From Alicyclobacillus fastidiosus (GTDB taxonomy: Bacteria; Bacillota; Bacilli; Alicyclobacillales; Alicyclobacillaceae), in NCBI RefSeq assembly GCF_026651875.1, contig NZ_CP104067.1:4764501-4828500 (forward strand): a stretch of 64,000 bases of DNA. Reading direction: 5' to 3'. How positions within the stretch are numbered: position 1 is the first letter of the stretch; each line of letters opens with the position of its first letter. The notes beneath the pieces were generated by a model, which did no database searches, had not been told where the DNA came from, and saw only the letters and a list, made by a program, of their open reading frames with translations. Positions 1 to 9,066 of the stretch are shown piece after piece. A program made the position numbers and the translations under genes.

Positions 1-78
1 CGCGACTGCACCAAGGGGCACGGCAGTGCTTTCAATTTCTGCGCGCAATGGAGCGCTCTGTCGATACACTTTCGACAT
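1..78 (-). CDS. N-terminal fragment of an unidentified protein (possibly UlaG-like lactonase)
   Basis: A reading frame opens with ATG at 78, just downstream of the galactonate dehydratase stop and after a G-rich ribosome-binding stretch, and runs off the left edge of the window. Only 26 residues are visible (starting MSKVYRQSAPLRAEIE, then a short STAVPLGAVA stretch). The pattern vaguely resembles the start of UlaG-like metallo-beta-lactamase-fold lactonases, but this is a guess from a few residues. Its position makes it the third gene of the galactonate operon. Confidence 0.4.
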   Translation of the reverse strand, partial: MSKVYRQSAPLRAEIESTAVPLGAVA

Positions 79-92
79 TGGAAATTCCCCCC

Positions 93-1241
93 TCACCATT
101 CGGCAACCGTTCCGTCTTCGTTGCGCCACACTGGATTCTTCCAGTTGTGACCTTCCTCCGCGGCCTTGCGAACGTACGCCTCATCGACTTCGATTCCCAG
201 TCCCGGCTGATCTGGGAGCGCAACAAACCCGTTCTCGTAATGAAACACCGTTGGATTTGCTAAATAGTCGAGCAAGTCATTTGTCTTGTTGTAATGAATA
301 CCTAGGCTCTGTTCTTGAATAAACACGTTCGGCGTACACGCGTCCATCTGCAGACAAGACGCCAACGCAATCGGCCCTAGTGGACAGTGAGGTGCCACCG
401 TGACGTCATACGCCTCCGCCATGGTGGCGATCTTCTTCGATTCAGAAATCCCACCCGCATGGGACAGGTCTGGTTGAATGATGTCCACATACCCATCTTC
501 AAGCAGATTTTTGAAATCCCAACGCGTATACATGCGCTCGCCAGTCGCGATCGGCGTCGAGGTGTGCCTCGCAATCTCGCGTAGCGCCTCGTTATTTTCC
601 GAGAGTACTGGCTCTTCGATGAACATCAAATTGAACGGTGCCAGTTCTTTGGCGAGGACTTTCGCCATCGGTTTGTGAATGCGGCCGTGAAAGTCGACGG
701 CGATGCCAAAGTCTCGACCTACGGCATCGCGCACGGCTTGCACGCGTTGCAAAACCTCGTCGACCTTGACATACGAATCGATGAAGTGCATCTCTTCCGA
801 TGCGTTCATCTTAATCGCGGTGAACCCCAACTCCCGCTTCTCTCTGGCGGCTGCCCCGACGTCCGCCGGCCTGTCGCCACCAATCCAGGAATAGACGCGA
901 ACCTTGTCGCGGGCGCGCCCGCCAAGAAACTCATAGACCGGGAGGTTGTAGCGCTTGCCTTTCAAGTCCCAAAGCGCTTGGTCGATGCCGGCGATAGCGC
1001 TCATCAGAATCGGCCCTCCGCGATAGAACCCGGCACGGTACAACACTTGCCAGATATCTTCAATTCGGTTTGGGTCCTGCCCGACGATGTAATCTTCCAT
1101 TTCCTTGACCGTCGCTGCCACAGCGGCAGCGTGGCCTTCCACAATGGGTTCACCCCACCCTGTCAGCCCGTCATCCGTCGTCAGTTTCAGAAATAGCCAA
1201 CGCGGTGGGACAAGAAATAACTCCATCTTGGCGATCTTCAC
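93..1241 (-). CDS. dgoD: D-galactonate dehydratase (enolase superfamily)
   Basis: Cytoplasmic Mg-dependent dehydratase of the mandelate racemase/muconate lactonizing group, expected to convert D-galactonate to 2-keto-3-deoxygalactonate. The 382-residue length equals the usual length of DgoD. Visible features are an N-terminal capping domain, a (beta/alpha)-barrel with metal-binding acidic residues in DFHGR, FIEEP and TGERMYTRW, and the catalytic His region VAPHCPLGP. GTG start at 1241 follows a strong AGGAGGT. It lies 17 bp downstream of the PfkB sugar kinase and is surely cotranscribed. A close relative acting on another sugar acid cannot be excluded, since this superfamily changes substrate easily. 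Confidence 0.88.
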   Translation of the reverse strand: MKIAKMELFLVPPRWLFLKLTTDDGLTGWGEPIVEGHAAAVAATVKEMEDYIVGQDPNRIEDIWQVLYRAGFYRGGPILMSAIAGIDQALWDLKGKRYNLPVYEFLGGRARDKVRVYSWIGGDRPADVGAAAREKRELGFTAIKMNASEEMHFIDSYVKVDEVLQRVQAVRDAVGRDFGIAVDFHGRIHKPMAKVLAKELAPFNLMFIEEPVLSENNEALREIARHTSTPIATGERMYTRWDFKNLLEDGYVDIIQPDLSHAGGISESKKIATMAEAYDVTVAPHCPLGPIALASCLQMDACTPNVFIQEQSLGIHYNKTNDLLDYLANPTVFHYENGFVALPDQPGLGIEVDEAYVRKAAEEGHNWKNPVWRNEDGTVAEW

Positions 1242-1258
1242 GTGATCTACCTCCTCGA

Positions 1259-2206
1259 TTACCGCGAAACGGTCGTTCTTTGTCCTGTCATAAACGCCAC
1301 GAGTTCGTCGCGCCTTGGCAAGGTCTCGTAATCCCCCTTGCCGCAGACTGCCATTGCGCCAAGGGCGCAGGCCCTTCGAACCGCGGCTTCGGTATCCAGA
1401 TGATCCAATAGACCTGATAGAAGTCCTGCGGCAAACGCGTCGCCTGCCCCGACTTCATCTACCAGTGCGACTTCAAAACCGTTTACGTACCCTCGTGAGT
1501 CGGCCGTTCGATAGTAGGCGCCTTGCGGGCCGAGTTTGACCACCACGAGTTTGGCGCCGCGAGACATGAACGAATCGGCGATGTCCTCGGGCGTCGACAG
1601 CCCCGTCAAGGTCCGTCCCTCGTCGATGCCAGGCAACACGATATCCGCATAACTGGCGATTTCCAACAGGGTCGGAACTGCCTCGTCAATCGACCACAGT
1701 TTATAGCGAAGATTGGGATCAAAAGAGATTTGAATTCCCTTGCACCGCGCTTCCTTCAACAAGGCCGCGACGGTCTTCCGATTTTGTGCGCTCAGCGCTG
1801 GCGTCACACCTGTGACGTGAAAGAACCGGGCCGCGTGAAGCAGGGATTGATCGATATCCGTATGGCGTATTTCACTGGCTGCAGAATGTTTGCGGTAATA
1901 TTGAACATTTGTTCCGTGCAGCCGAGTATGCTCTTTGAAGAAGACACCCGTCGAGCGGGATTCGTCGATTCCGACACCGGACACATCCACGCCTTCACCG
2001 CGAAGCGTTTTCAAGACATACCGGCCAAAGCCATCCGAACCGACCTTACTCAGCCAGGAGACCTGGTGTCCGAGCCGAGCCAACGCAATCGCAACGTTCG
2101 ATTCCGCCCCAGCAACATGCTTGGTGAACGTGACAGCCTGCTCCAAGGAGTCGCCATCGTCCGGTGTCAGTAACACCATGCTTTCACCAATCGTCACGAC
2201 ATCCAC
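1259..2206 (-). CDS. kdgK: PfkB-family 2-keto-3-deoxy-sugar-acid kinase
   Basis: Cytoplasmic ATP-dependent kinase, expected to phosphorylate the 2-keto-3-deoxy acid formed by the dehydratase encoded next. The 315-residue protein has the PfkB fold: N-terminal GESM start, a glycine-rich TKHVAGAESNVAIALARLG segment, and near the C-terminus the signature DEVGAGDAFAAGLLSGLL with the catalytic Asp. The GTG start follows an AAGGAGGTGACC site. Known KdgK enzymes act on 2-keto-3-deoxygluconate and often also on the galactonate epimer; with DgoD beside it the galacto form is the likelier substrate. The gene is first in its operon and divergent from an IclR regulator. Confidence 0.85.
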   Translation of the reverse strand: MDVVTIGESMVLLTPDDGDSLEQAVTFTKHVAGAESNVAIALARLGHQVSWLSKVGSDGFGRYVLKTLRGEGVDVSGVGIDESRSTGVFFKEHTRLHGTNVQYYRKHSAASEIRHTDIDQSLLHAARFFHVTGVTPALSAQNRKTVAALLKEARCKGIQISFDPNLRYKLWSIDEAVPTLLEIASYADIVLPGIDEGRTLTGLSTPEDIADSFMSRGAKLVVVKLGPQGAYYRTADSRGYVNGFEVALVDEVGAGDAFAAGLLSGLLDHLDTEAAVRRACALGAMAVCGKGDYETLPRRDELVAFMTGQRTTVSR

Positions 2207-2235
2207 GGGGTCACCTCCTTAAACGCTTTCACTTT

Positions 2236-2260
2236 GTTTCCATATAGGAAACGTTGTTTC
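2236..2260. promoter_or_regulatory. Two overlapping palindromes, candidate IclR/KdgR-type operator
   Basis: GTTTCC-ATATA-GGAAAC (2236-2252) is a perfect palindrome, and it overlaps a second one, GAAAC-GTT-GTTTC (2248-2260). They sit 30-55 bp upstream of the sugar-kinase start and in the divergent space shared with the IclR regulator gene. The GAAAC/GTTTC half-sites resemble the operator of KdgR, an IclR-family protein controlling ketodeoxygluconate genes. Binding by the adjacent regulator is inferred. Confidence 0.55.
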
Positions 2261-2344
2261 TATTGTATCTATGAGATAATATAAATTAGACACAAGAATT
2301 CTACAAGTCGCATTTTTTATTCCGTTCTGCAGAAGGTGAGCGCT

Positions 2345-3112
2345 GTGAATAAACCGTTGAAAGACACTTCACCCTACGGGACTTCCGTCCTGAAGAGCGT
2401 GGATATCCTCAAATACATGGCCGATCAACCGGATTCAAAAGGAGTTAGTGAAATCGCGCGAGATCTCAACATGAACCGTGCAACGGTGTACAAACTGCTG
2501 GAGACGTTGCAACTTGTGGGGTTTGTACACAAAAAACAGAGCGATTCCACTTACACACTGGGGCCTGGATTGGCACGTCTCGCACATCGGGCGTTCGAAC
2601 AGTTGGACATCTCATCTATCGCCCAGCCGTTTTTGGAGGTCCTCAATCGGGAGACGAAGGAAACCGTCCACTTGGGCATCGCGGACGAGAATATGGTGGT
2701 CTATGTCGCAAAGTTGGAGAGCACACAGGCTGTGCGCATGCACTCGAGGGTTGGGAATACCTCTCCGCTATACTGTACAGGAATCGGCAAAGCACTTCTG
2801 TCCACCTGGGGTGAAGAAGCGCTGGACCACTACCTGCAGAATACGGAGCTTCGGCGGTACACGCCCTCCACGATTACGGATTCAGCGACACTGCGAACCG
2901 CATTGCGAGAAATCCGCAAAAATGGATACGCGATGGACAACTGTGAGCACGAAGACGAAGTCCGTTGTATCGCGTTCCCTCTGTATAAGGACGGCGTCCT
3001 ATACGGGGCGTTTAGCGTGACGGCGCCAAGTTATCGGATGGATGATGAAACCGTGAATCGTTATATCCCCCTGATGAAGACGTGCCAAGAAAAGATTTTA
3101 GCCGCGTTGTGA
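2345..3112 (+). CDS. IclR-family transcriptional regulator (KdgR-like)
   Basis: N-terminal winged helix-turn-helix (about residues 15-75, including SEIARDLNMNRATVYKLLETL) followed by the IclR effector-binding domain (about 90-250, with the conserved GKALLS). I chose the GTG at 2345 because AGAAGGTGAG sits 4-5 bases upstream; an upstream GTG at 2336 lies inside that ribosome-binding site. Divergent from the galactonate dehydratase/sugar kinase operon with palindromic sites between them, so it probably controls that operon in response to the keto-deoxy acid. Confidence 0.85.
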   Translation: MNKPLKDTSPYGTSVLKSVDILKYMADQPDSKGVSEIARDLNMNRATVYKLLETLQLVGFVHKKQSDSTYTLGPGLARLAHRAFEQLDISSIAQPFLEVLNRETKETVHLGIADENMVVYVAKLESTQAVRMHSRVGNTSPLYCTGIGKALLSTWGEEALDHYLQNTELRRYTPSTITDSATLRTALREIRKNGYAMDNCEHEDEVRCIAFPLYKDGVLYGAFSVTAPSYRMDDETVNRYIPLMKTCQEKILAAL

Positions 3113-3336
3113 CGGCTTGAGACCCGACTACACGTTTTTGCTTGTAAGGATTCTTGACGGCCATTTTCGCCAAGTTTATCGCTTTAGCTAGAATCAAAGT
3201 GGAAGCGCTCGGTTGAGGAAATTGGACGAGATTTCAATGAATCTCTGAGATACAGGTGGTATGATTCAAGCTGTTTCGCCACGGTGAACTTCCTGGCGAC
3301 TTGAATCCCGTTTACGATGTAGAGGAAGAGTGCGTA

Positions 3337-3639
3337 ATGAGATCTTTAATTTCGGTTTCAGATGCTTGTGAAATGGCGGTGTCACACATGGCGGGTCTGA
3401 TTCATGCCGACCCGAGTGAAGGTAAGTGGATCATTGACGAATGTCGCTTAGCAGCCTTTTTCCACGATTCTAGTTGGTATCCCGAAGGAATGAATTTTGC
3501 TTTCAACGGAGATGTACCATTAGTATATCGCGCCGTTGTGCTGTACAAATCACCAGGCAGACTCTCAAAACAAGAAGTGCGAATGATCATCTCAGTCGAT
3601 GCGGAAACTGGGGCGTTCAGAGGCTATCAACCTGCGTAG
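3337..3639 (+). CDS. Conserved-looking hypothetical protein, 100 aa
   Basis: Not recognised. A small soluble protein starting MRSLISVSDACEM, with the ATG at 3337 preceded by AGAGGAAGAG at good spacing; an in-frame TTG further upstream lacks such a site. The C-terminal half has alternating hydrophobic residues (YRAVVLYKSP, VRMIISVDAETGAFRGYQ) that look like beta strands ending in a DxxTG turn, as in PepSY-like or cystatin-like folds, but this is only a visual resemblance. No signal peptide or membrane segment. The IclR regulator begins 19 bp downstream, so the two are probably cotranscribed. Confidence 0.6.
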   Translation: MRSLISVSDACEMAVSHMAGLIHADPSEGKWIIDECRLAAFFHDSSWYPEGMNFAFNGDVPLVYRAVVLYKSPGRLSKQEVRMIISVDAETGAFRGYQPA

Positions 3640-3658
3640 ACAGGACTTGGAGGTTCTC

Positions 3659-4435
3659 ATGAGAGACGTAAATATCAATTCCATCCGGGCTTTGGACCGG
3701 GCTATCGATATTCTCGAGACGTTCTCACTCAATGCGCCCAGTCTGTCCATTGATGAAATTGTACGGGCCACCGAACTTCCAAAGGCGACAGCTTATCGAC
3801 TCCTTTACACCATGGAACGCCGAGGCCTGATTCAATACGACGAATCGACGCTTCGCTATCGCTTGGGCCTTCGCCTCCTGAAGTACGGCGGTCTCGTCAC
3901 GGCTTCGCTCGATTTGCACAATGAGGCCGAGGAAATTCTCGTCGAATTGTTTCGGGAAACGCAGCAGACTGTACTCATGACCGTGCTCGAGGGCACCGAG
4001 ATGGTCTACGTCTTCCGCCAGGAAACCCCTGAAGGACTCAAAGTGTCATCCTACGTAGGACAGCACCGCAGACCGACGTTCGGCGTGATGGGTCACATCA
4101 TGATGGCCTATATGCCAGAAGACGAGCTGGCAAACTTGCTCTGTGAACCCATCCCGCAACTGACGCCTAATACCATCACGGACCCAAAAGCCTTGCGCGA
4201 CCAACTGGCTCTTGTCCGTGAACAGGGATATCTCATCGATATCGAACAGACGACCGTCGGCGTGAATGGCGTAGCCGCACCTGTCTTCGGCTACCGCGGA
4301 GAGTTTGTGTGTGCCGTCGGCGTGATCGGCCCTACCGTACACTTCAGCGGCGAAGCACTCGAGCAAGCCAAGCAAAAAGTGATTACTGCGGCAACCCGCA
4401 TCTCATCGCGCATGGGATACCGCGCATCACGCTAG
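3659..4435 (+). CDS. IclR-family transcriptional regulator
   Basis: 258 residues from the ATG at 3659, which follows TTGGAGG; longer in-frame starts have no ribosome-binding site. The winged helix-turn-helix covers about residues 10-70 (IDEIVRATELPKATAYRLLYTM is the recognition region) and the rest is the IclR ligand-binding domain. It is convergent with the gentisate dioxygenase gene (30 bp between stops), so the likely targets are the gentisate genes. IclR proteins frequently control aromatic catabolism, so this fits, but no binding site was identified. Confidence 0.83.
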   Translation: MRDVNINSIRALDRAIDILETFSLNAPSLSIDEIVRATELPKATAYRLLYTMERRGLIQYDESTLRYRLGLRLLKYGGLVTASLDLHNEAEEILVELFRETQQTVLMTVLEGTEMVYVFRQETPEGLKVSSYVGQHRRPTFGVMGHIMMAYMPEDELANLLCEPIPQLTPNTITDPKALRDQLALVREQGYLIDIEQTTVGVNGVAAPVFGYRGEFVCAVGVIGPTVHFSGEALEQAKQKVITAATRISSRMGYRASR

Positions 4436-4465
4436 CAATTCTCACTGTTTCTAGTACGGCGCAGG

Positions 4466-5578
4466 CTAGGGAAGCAGCGGTTCAAACACGTCATGCACGG
4501 TTTGGTGACCATCCGACGCGCTCAATTCTTCTTCTCGCTCAAATCCAAACGCCTCCATAATCGGCAGGTCGTTAACGGAAAATAGATAGGATTCCGAATC
4601 ATGGGACGCATTTACATGTTCGTGCCAAGTCCACGCCGGCACCGCGAAAAAGTCGCCTTCCTCCCAATCGAACCGCGTACCGTTCATCACCGTGTAACCA
4701 CTTCCCGCGTGCACGTAATACACGTTGCTGTGGACGTGTCGGTGAGCCTTCCCCTGGAATCCGATCGGCAGTTTCGTCATCCGCGCGCCGATTCGACCAT
4801 CTGCGTCTTCCCCGGTAGCTGGATTGATGTACTCCACCGTGTAGCCATCATGCGGGTCCGCCTCAAATTCACTCATCCCATCCAGCGTCTTTTGCGTCAA
4901 GTCCCAGCGATACCGCCCGAGTGGAGAGATCTGCGCCTTTCGATCCGACACCGGCCGCACCATTCCTCCGCGATAGCGTCTGGCGCTGTAATCGTCTGGC
5001 AATTGAAGTGGTTGCTGTTTGTCGGGATGAAACTCTGTGAAGCAGACGTTGAGATACATCGTGAATGGGGTGTCAAGACAATCCATCCACGTCACCGTCT
5101 CCTCTCCGTCGTTGGTGTGGTCGTGCCAAGTCCAACCTGGCGTGATCAGATAGTCACCCGGTTCGAATGGAAATTTCTGCCCCTCCACACGCCCAGACGC
5201 GCCGCTCCCACTCATGATGAATCGCAGCGCAGACGTCGTATGCCGATGCGCGGGTGCAACTTCTCCTGGTTTTACTGCTTGAACCGCGACATATAACGTC
5301 TGCGTAGCACCACCCCAGCCAAGCGGCTGAAGGTCCTCCATCCCGGGATTGATGAGAAATACCGCACGTCTCTCCGCACCCTTGCCCACTTCGAGCAATT
5401 CCTCAGCACGGGACAAAAACTTTTGAATCAACGATGCCTTCCAAAGATACGGAATCGGCTTGGCCATCGGTTCGACTGTGTTTAAGTATTGAATGGAAGA
5501 CCACAGTGGGCCAAGATGATTCTCTGCCATCTCTTTGTGAAGCACTTCGAGTTCATCCGTTTGCGCCTTACTCTCCAT
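4466..5578 (-). CDS. Gentisate 1,2-dioxygenase (bicupin)
   Basis: Iron-dependent ring-cleavage enzyme that opens gentisate (2,5-dihydroxybenzoate) to maleylpyruvate. About 370 residues from the ATG at 5578, preceded by GAGGAGGGG. Two cupin domains are visible: the first with PAHRHTTSALRFIMSG (metal-binding HxH) and GDYLITPGWTWHDH, the second with AHRHVHSNVYYVHAG and GDFFAVPAWTWHEH. Length and the paired WTWH motifs match the gentisate/1-hydroxy-2-naphthoate dioxygenase family. The next gene encodes the hydrolase expected two steps later. 1-Hydroxy-2-naphthoate or salicylate dioxygenase activity would be alternatives within the family. Confidence 0.85.
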   Translation of the reverse strand: MESKAQTDELEVLHKEMAENHLGPLWSSIQYLNTVEPMAKPIPYLWKASLIQKFLSRAEELLEVGKGAERRAVFLINPGMEDLQPLGWGGATQTLYVAVQAVKPGEVAPAHRHTTSALRFIMSGSGASGRVEGQKFPFEPGDYLITPGWTWHDHTNDGEETVTWMDCLDTPFTMYLNVCFTEFHPDKQQPLQLPDDYSARRYRGGMVRPVSDRKAQISPLGRYRWDLTQKTLDGMSEFEADPHDGYTVEYINPATGEDADGRIGARMTKLPIGFQGKAHRHVHSNVYYVHAGSGYTVMNGTRFDWEEGDFFAVPAWTWHEHVNASHDSESYLFSVNDLPIMEAFGFEREEELSASDGHQTVHDVFEPLLP

Positions 5579-5618
5579 ATTTGTCCCCTCCTCAGATAGA
5601 TGGACAGCTCGCACAGGG

Positions 5619-6467
5619 TCACACGCCAGGCCGATAGTCTACAGATACCGAGAATTCACCGATGCGCTCAATTTGAATCCGCACCGTGTCGCCCGGTTGA
5701 ACCGGTCCCACACCTTCCGGAGTACCCGTGGTCACAATATCTCCCGGCTCCAGCGTCATCACGTGCGACGCCACTTCGAAAAACTTGTAGCAGTCATAGA
5801 TCAGATCCCGTGTGTTCGCTTGTTGACGAACCTCCTGATTCACCCAAAGCGTAAACGACAATTGGTTTGGATCCTCTATTTCGTCTTTCGTGACAATCCA
5901 CGGTCCAACGGGCGTGAACGTGTCAAACGACTTGCGCATTGGACGGTCTTCCTTCCCTCGCATCGTCATATCCATCAGTGCAAAGTATCCGAAGATGTAG
6001 TCAGCCGCCTCTGCATACCGCACATCCTTTGCCTGTTTGCCGACGACAAAGGCAAGCTCTGCTTCATGGTCAAACCTTCTGTCCCGGTAAGGCAACAACA
6101 CGGTGTCATTGGGTCCGATGATAGATGATGACGCTTTCAGGAAGAACCCAAGTTTCTCTACTGTGAATTCAGCGTTCTGAAATTGAGCGTTCATCTCATC
6201 TTGATGCAGATAGTAATTGACCGGTGCAGCGACGATTTTCGAAGGATTGGGAACAGGAGGACGCAAGGTTACCTGTTGGAGCGGAGTTGGCGGCGCACTC
6301 GACAGGGCTCGCTCAATCGCAGGTCGCCATTTCTCATATTGGGACATGAACGAGACCAATGACGCTTGGGGCGTCTTCGGATTCCACTGGACCAACTCAC
6401 TGACGTCCACAATCCCGTCGCCCTTCACAATACCGAGCCTGTTATCGTCAAACAATGCAATTTTCAT
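5619..6467 (-). CDS. Fumarylacetoacetate hydrolase-family protein, probable fumarylpyruvate/maleylpyruvate hydrolase
   Basis: FAH-fold hydrolase of 282 residues. The N-terminal third is the small cap-like domain; the catalytic domain runs from about residue 70 and contains the metal-binding FDHEAELAFVVGK (acidic residues), the FTPVGPWIVTKDEI segment and the GTPEGVGPVQPGD signature. Transcribed 40 bp upstream of the gentisate dioxygenase and therefore probably in the same operon, so the most likely reaction is hydrolysis of the gentisate ring-cleavage product to pyruvate and fumarate or maleate. No glutathione or mycothiol isomerase is seen, so direct maleylpyruvate hydrolysis is possible. ATG follows GAGGGG. 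Confidence 0.82.
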   Translation of the reverse strand: MKIALFDDNRLGIVKGDGIVDVSELVQWNPKTPQASLVSFMSQYEKWRPAIERALSSAPPTPLQQVTLRPPVPNPSKIVAAPVNYYLHQDEMNAQFQNAEFTVEKLGFFLKASSSIIGPNDTVLLPYRDRRFDHEAELAFVVGKQAKDVRYAEAADYIFGYFALMDMTMRGKEDRPMRKSFDTFTPVGPWIVTKDEIEDPNQLSFTLWVNQEVRQQANTRDLIYDCYKFFEVASHVMTLEPGDIVTTGTPEGVGPVQPGDTVRIQIERIGEFSVSVDYRPGV

Positions 6468-6594
6468 TCCAACCCCTCCACTTACACCGCGACTTAGTTC
6501 ATTAGTTGAATTGAACGATTCATATTTCGATTATACGCAAACTGGAAAAATGATGTCAATTTATTCTGACTAGTAAGACGGAATTAGAAAATGA

Positions 6595-6798
6595 GTTGTT
6601 TCCATCAAGGAACCCACTGATAGAGCAGCGGAAACGTTGAAAGCTCCGTCAACACAGTTGACGGGAATTTTGAAAGTCTTACTCTGGTCAGCGCAAGGGT
6701 CGCGAGATCTGGCGGATGGCGTTCTCCAAAACGAGACTAGACTTGCCACCTCGGTTCTGGCACGATTGCACAGTCAAGGCAAGCTGGTATATCAATAG
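6595..6798 (+). pseudogene. Possible remnant of a winged-helix DNA-binding protein
   Basis: An open frame without ATG/GTG/TTG start near its 5' end begins right after a TGA and ends with TAG at 6796-6798. Its translation contains ILKVLLWSAQGSRDLADGV and then ETRLATSVLARLHSQGKLVYQ, which reads like the recognition helix and wing of a winged-helix protein. There is no ribosome-binding site. It could be a decayed regulator tail; it could also be chance. Confidence 0.3.
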
Positions 6799-6828
6799 AA
6801 TTTAGAACCAAAACGGAGTGGATCCGCG

Positions 6829-9066
6829 ATGAAACTGATGATCGCCGAAAAGCCGTCTGTCGCCCGTGACATCGCTGGCGTGATCGGTGGTATCAAGCGA
6901 CACCAAGGATATGTGGAAGCGAATGGCTATACCATCACGTGGGCCGTTGGCCATCTCGTTACCCTGGCCGATGCACAGGAATACGATGCCAAATATAAAA
7001 AGTGGAACATCGGAGATCTACCTATCGTCCCGAAGGCATTCCGGTTAAAGGTCATCGAATCGAGTGCGGCGCAGTACAAAATCGTCGCCTCTCTCTTAAA
7101 ACGAGCTGAGGAAGTCATCGTCGCGACCGACGCCGGGCGCGAAGGGCAACTGATCTACGAGTGGATCGCCCGCTCCGTCGGATTCAAGGGCCCGGCCAAA
7201 CGCCTGTGGCTGTCGTCGCTCACAGAGGAGGCGATTCGCCATGCGATGCGGCGCTTGAAGAGCAATGCGGAGTATAAAAACCTCTATTACGCTGGTTTTG
7301 CTCGCGCGCAGGCCGATTGGCTCATCGGGATCAACGCGACGAGGGCCCTCACTACCCACACGGGCACCCTGCTGACCGTCGGTCGAGTGCAGACTCCCAC
7401 GCTCGCCATGATCGTCCGCAGAGACCTCGAAATTGAACACTTTCGACCAGAGCCGTACTTCGAACTAGACGCCACTTTTTCACACGTCGAGGGGGAGTAC
7501 CGAGGCAAGTGGATGAATGGAGACAAGACAACGCGCTTTCGTCGACGAGAGGACGTCCTGTCGGTACTCGCGAAAGTCGAAGGACGGCTGGGTACGATTG
7601 TACAACTTGAACAAAAGGTGGTGAAAGAACAGCCGCCTCAGCTATTTGATCTCACGTCGCTACAGCGAACAGCGAATCAAAAATACGGTTTCACTGCCGA
7701 CCAGACACTCAAACTGGCCCAATCCCTGTACGAGACGCACAAGGTGCTCACCTATCCACGTACAGATAGCCGTTATCTGTCAGACGATATCGTTGCGACC
7801 TTGCCTCGGCGCTTGAGCGCTGTCGCCAAGACGTTTCCAGAGTTGGCGAAGCTCGTTCCCGACGTATTGCATCCGACAAAAAAGGTGGTCAACGCCTCCA
7901 AGGTGAAGGACCATCACGCGATTATTCCAACTGAAAAACCCGCTTCGACGGCACTGCGACACGACGAGCGCAAGATCTATGAGTTGGTGGCCAAACAGAC
8001 CGTGGCAGCCCTGCATGAGCCCGCCGAGTGGGCTTCTACGACGATTGTCACTGCGGTCGTCGGAGAGTTGTTTAAGACCACGGGGCGCGCTCTCTTGAAA
8101 AGTGGCTGGAAAGCAGCTTTCGGGTTAGAAGACACCCACAACCAGAGCAAATCGTCAGAGGATGAAGATTTACAAACCACGTTGCCGACTGTGAAAAAAG
8201 GGGACGAAGTTCAAACGCAACAAGTTGTGGTACTGTCGAAACAGACCAAACCCCCGGCGCACTTTACCGAAGCGTCGCTCCTGTCTGCTATGGAGAATGC
8301 GGACAGACAGATGGATGATGAAACGTTGGCCGAGGCGTTAAAAGAACGTGGATTGGGTACTCCAGCGACACGCGCGTCGATTATTGAAAAGATCAAACGA
8401 GACGGATATGTCCGAGTTCACAAGCGCAATCTGACTGCGACTGAAAAAGGGCGCGCATTGATCGACGCCATTGACGTCGATGCACTCAAGTCGCCGGAAA
8501 TGACGGGCGACTGGGAGCACCGCCTCGCTCAAATTGAGTCGGGAACGTACAGCGTTCGGCAATTCATCAGTGAAATTAGCGATTTTACCGGGAAGGTCGT
8601 CGAAACCATCCAGCGTACCAAGGTCGATTTCTCGTTTCACACACAATCCCCTCATCGCGATGTCATCGGAACGTGCCCGTTGTGCAATGGAGAGATAGTG
8701 GAGACCAAAAAGTCGTACGGATGCGCGAACTGGAAGCAAACCGGGTGCAAATTTGGCGTTTGGAAACAGATTTCAGGTCATACCCTGACGAAGGCGCAAA
8801 TGAAGGATCTTCTCCAGAAAAAGAGAACCCGCTCACTCAAATTTACGAGCAAGGCGGGTAAATCGTTCCAGGCGCATTTAACGCTGCGTCCGGATGGCAA
8901 AGTGGAATTTGAATTCGCAAAGGCATCTGGTTCAAATAAGCGGCCAAACCGCAAGCGCTCGGCGCGTGGTTTAGGGAATCCAGAACAAAATGGGGGTGTC
9001 CCAAAAGGGTCGTACCAAATCATCCAGTCCCAACATCATATAGAAAAGCCTCCAAATCCACAGTGA
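6829..9066 (+). CDS. topB: DNA topoisomerase III (type IA)
   Basis: Type IA topoisomerase that cuts one strand and passes another, used in resolving recombination and replication intermediates. It has an N-terminal Toprim domain (about 1-140: MIAEKPSVARDIAG, then VIVATDAGREGQLIYEWI with the acidic triad), the cleavage domain with active-site Tyr309 in LTYPRTDSRYLSDD, and a C-terminal Cys pair region (CPLCNGE, then CANWKQTGCKFGVW) like the zinc-binding repeats of TopB. 745 residues, near the normal size for Bacillus. ATG follows GGAGTGG. The last 20-odd codons (from about 8992) lie in an inserted inverted-repeat element, so the natural C-terminus has been replaced. Confidence 0.93.
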   Translation: MKLMIAEKPSVARDIAGVIGGIKRHQGYVEANGYTITWAVGHLVTLADAQEYDAKYKKWNIGDLPIVPKAFRLKVIESSAAQYKIVASLLKRAEEVIVATDAGREGQLIYEWIARSVGFKGPAKRLWLSSLTEEAIRHAMRRLKSNAEYKNLYYAGFARAQADWLIGINATRALTTHTGTLLTVGRVQTPTLAMIVRRDLEIEHFRPEPYFELDATFSHVEGEYRGKWMNGDKTTRFRRREDVLSVLAKVEGRLGTIVQLEQKVVKEQPPQLFDLTSLQRTANQKYGFTADQTLKLAQSLYETHKVLTYPRTDSRYLSDDIVATLPRRLSAVAKTFPELAKLVPDVLHPTKKVVNASKVKDHHAIIPTEKPASTALRHDERKIYELVAKQTVAALHEPAEWASTTIVTAVVGELFKTTGRALLKSGWKAAFGLEDTHNQSKSSEDEDLQTTLPTVKKGDEVQTQQVVVLSKQTKPPAHFTEASLLSAMENADRQMDDETLAEALKERGLGTPATRASIIEKIKRDGYVRVHKRNLTATEKGRALIDAIDVDALKSPEMTGDWEHRLAQIESGTYSVRQFISEISDFTGKVVETIQRTKVDFSFHTQSPHRDVIGTCPLCNGEIVETKKSYGCANWKQTGCKFGVWKQISGHTLTKAQMKDLLQKKRTRSLKFTSKAGKSFQAHLTLRPDGKVEFEFAKASGSNKRPNRKRSARGLGNPEQNGGVPKGSYQIIQSQHHIEKPPNPQ

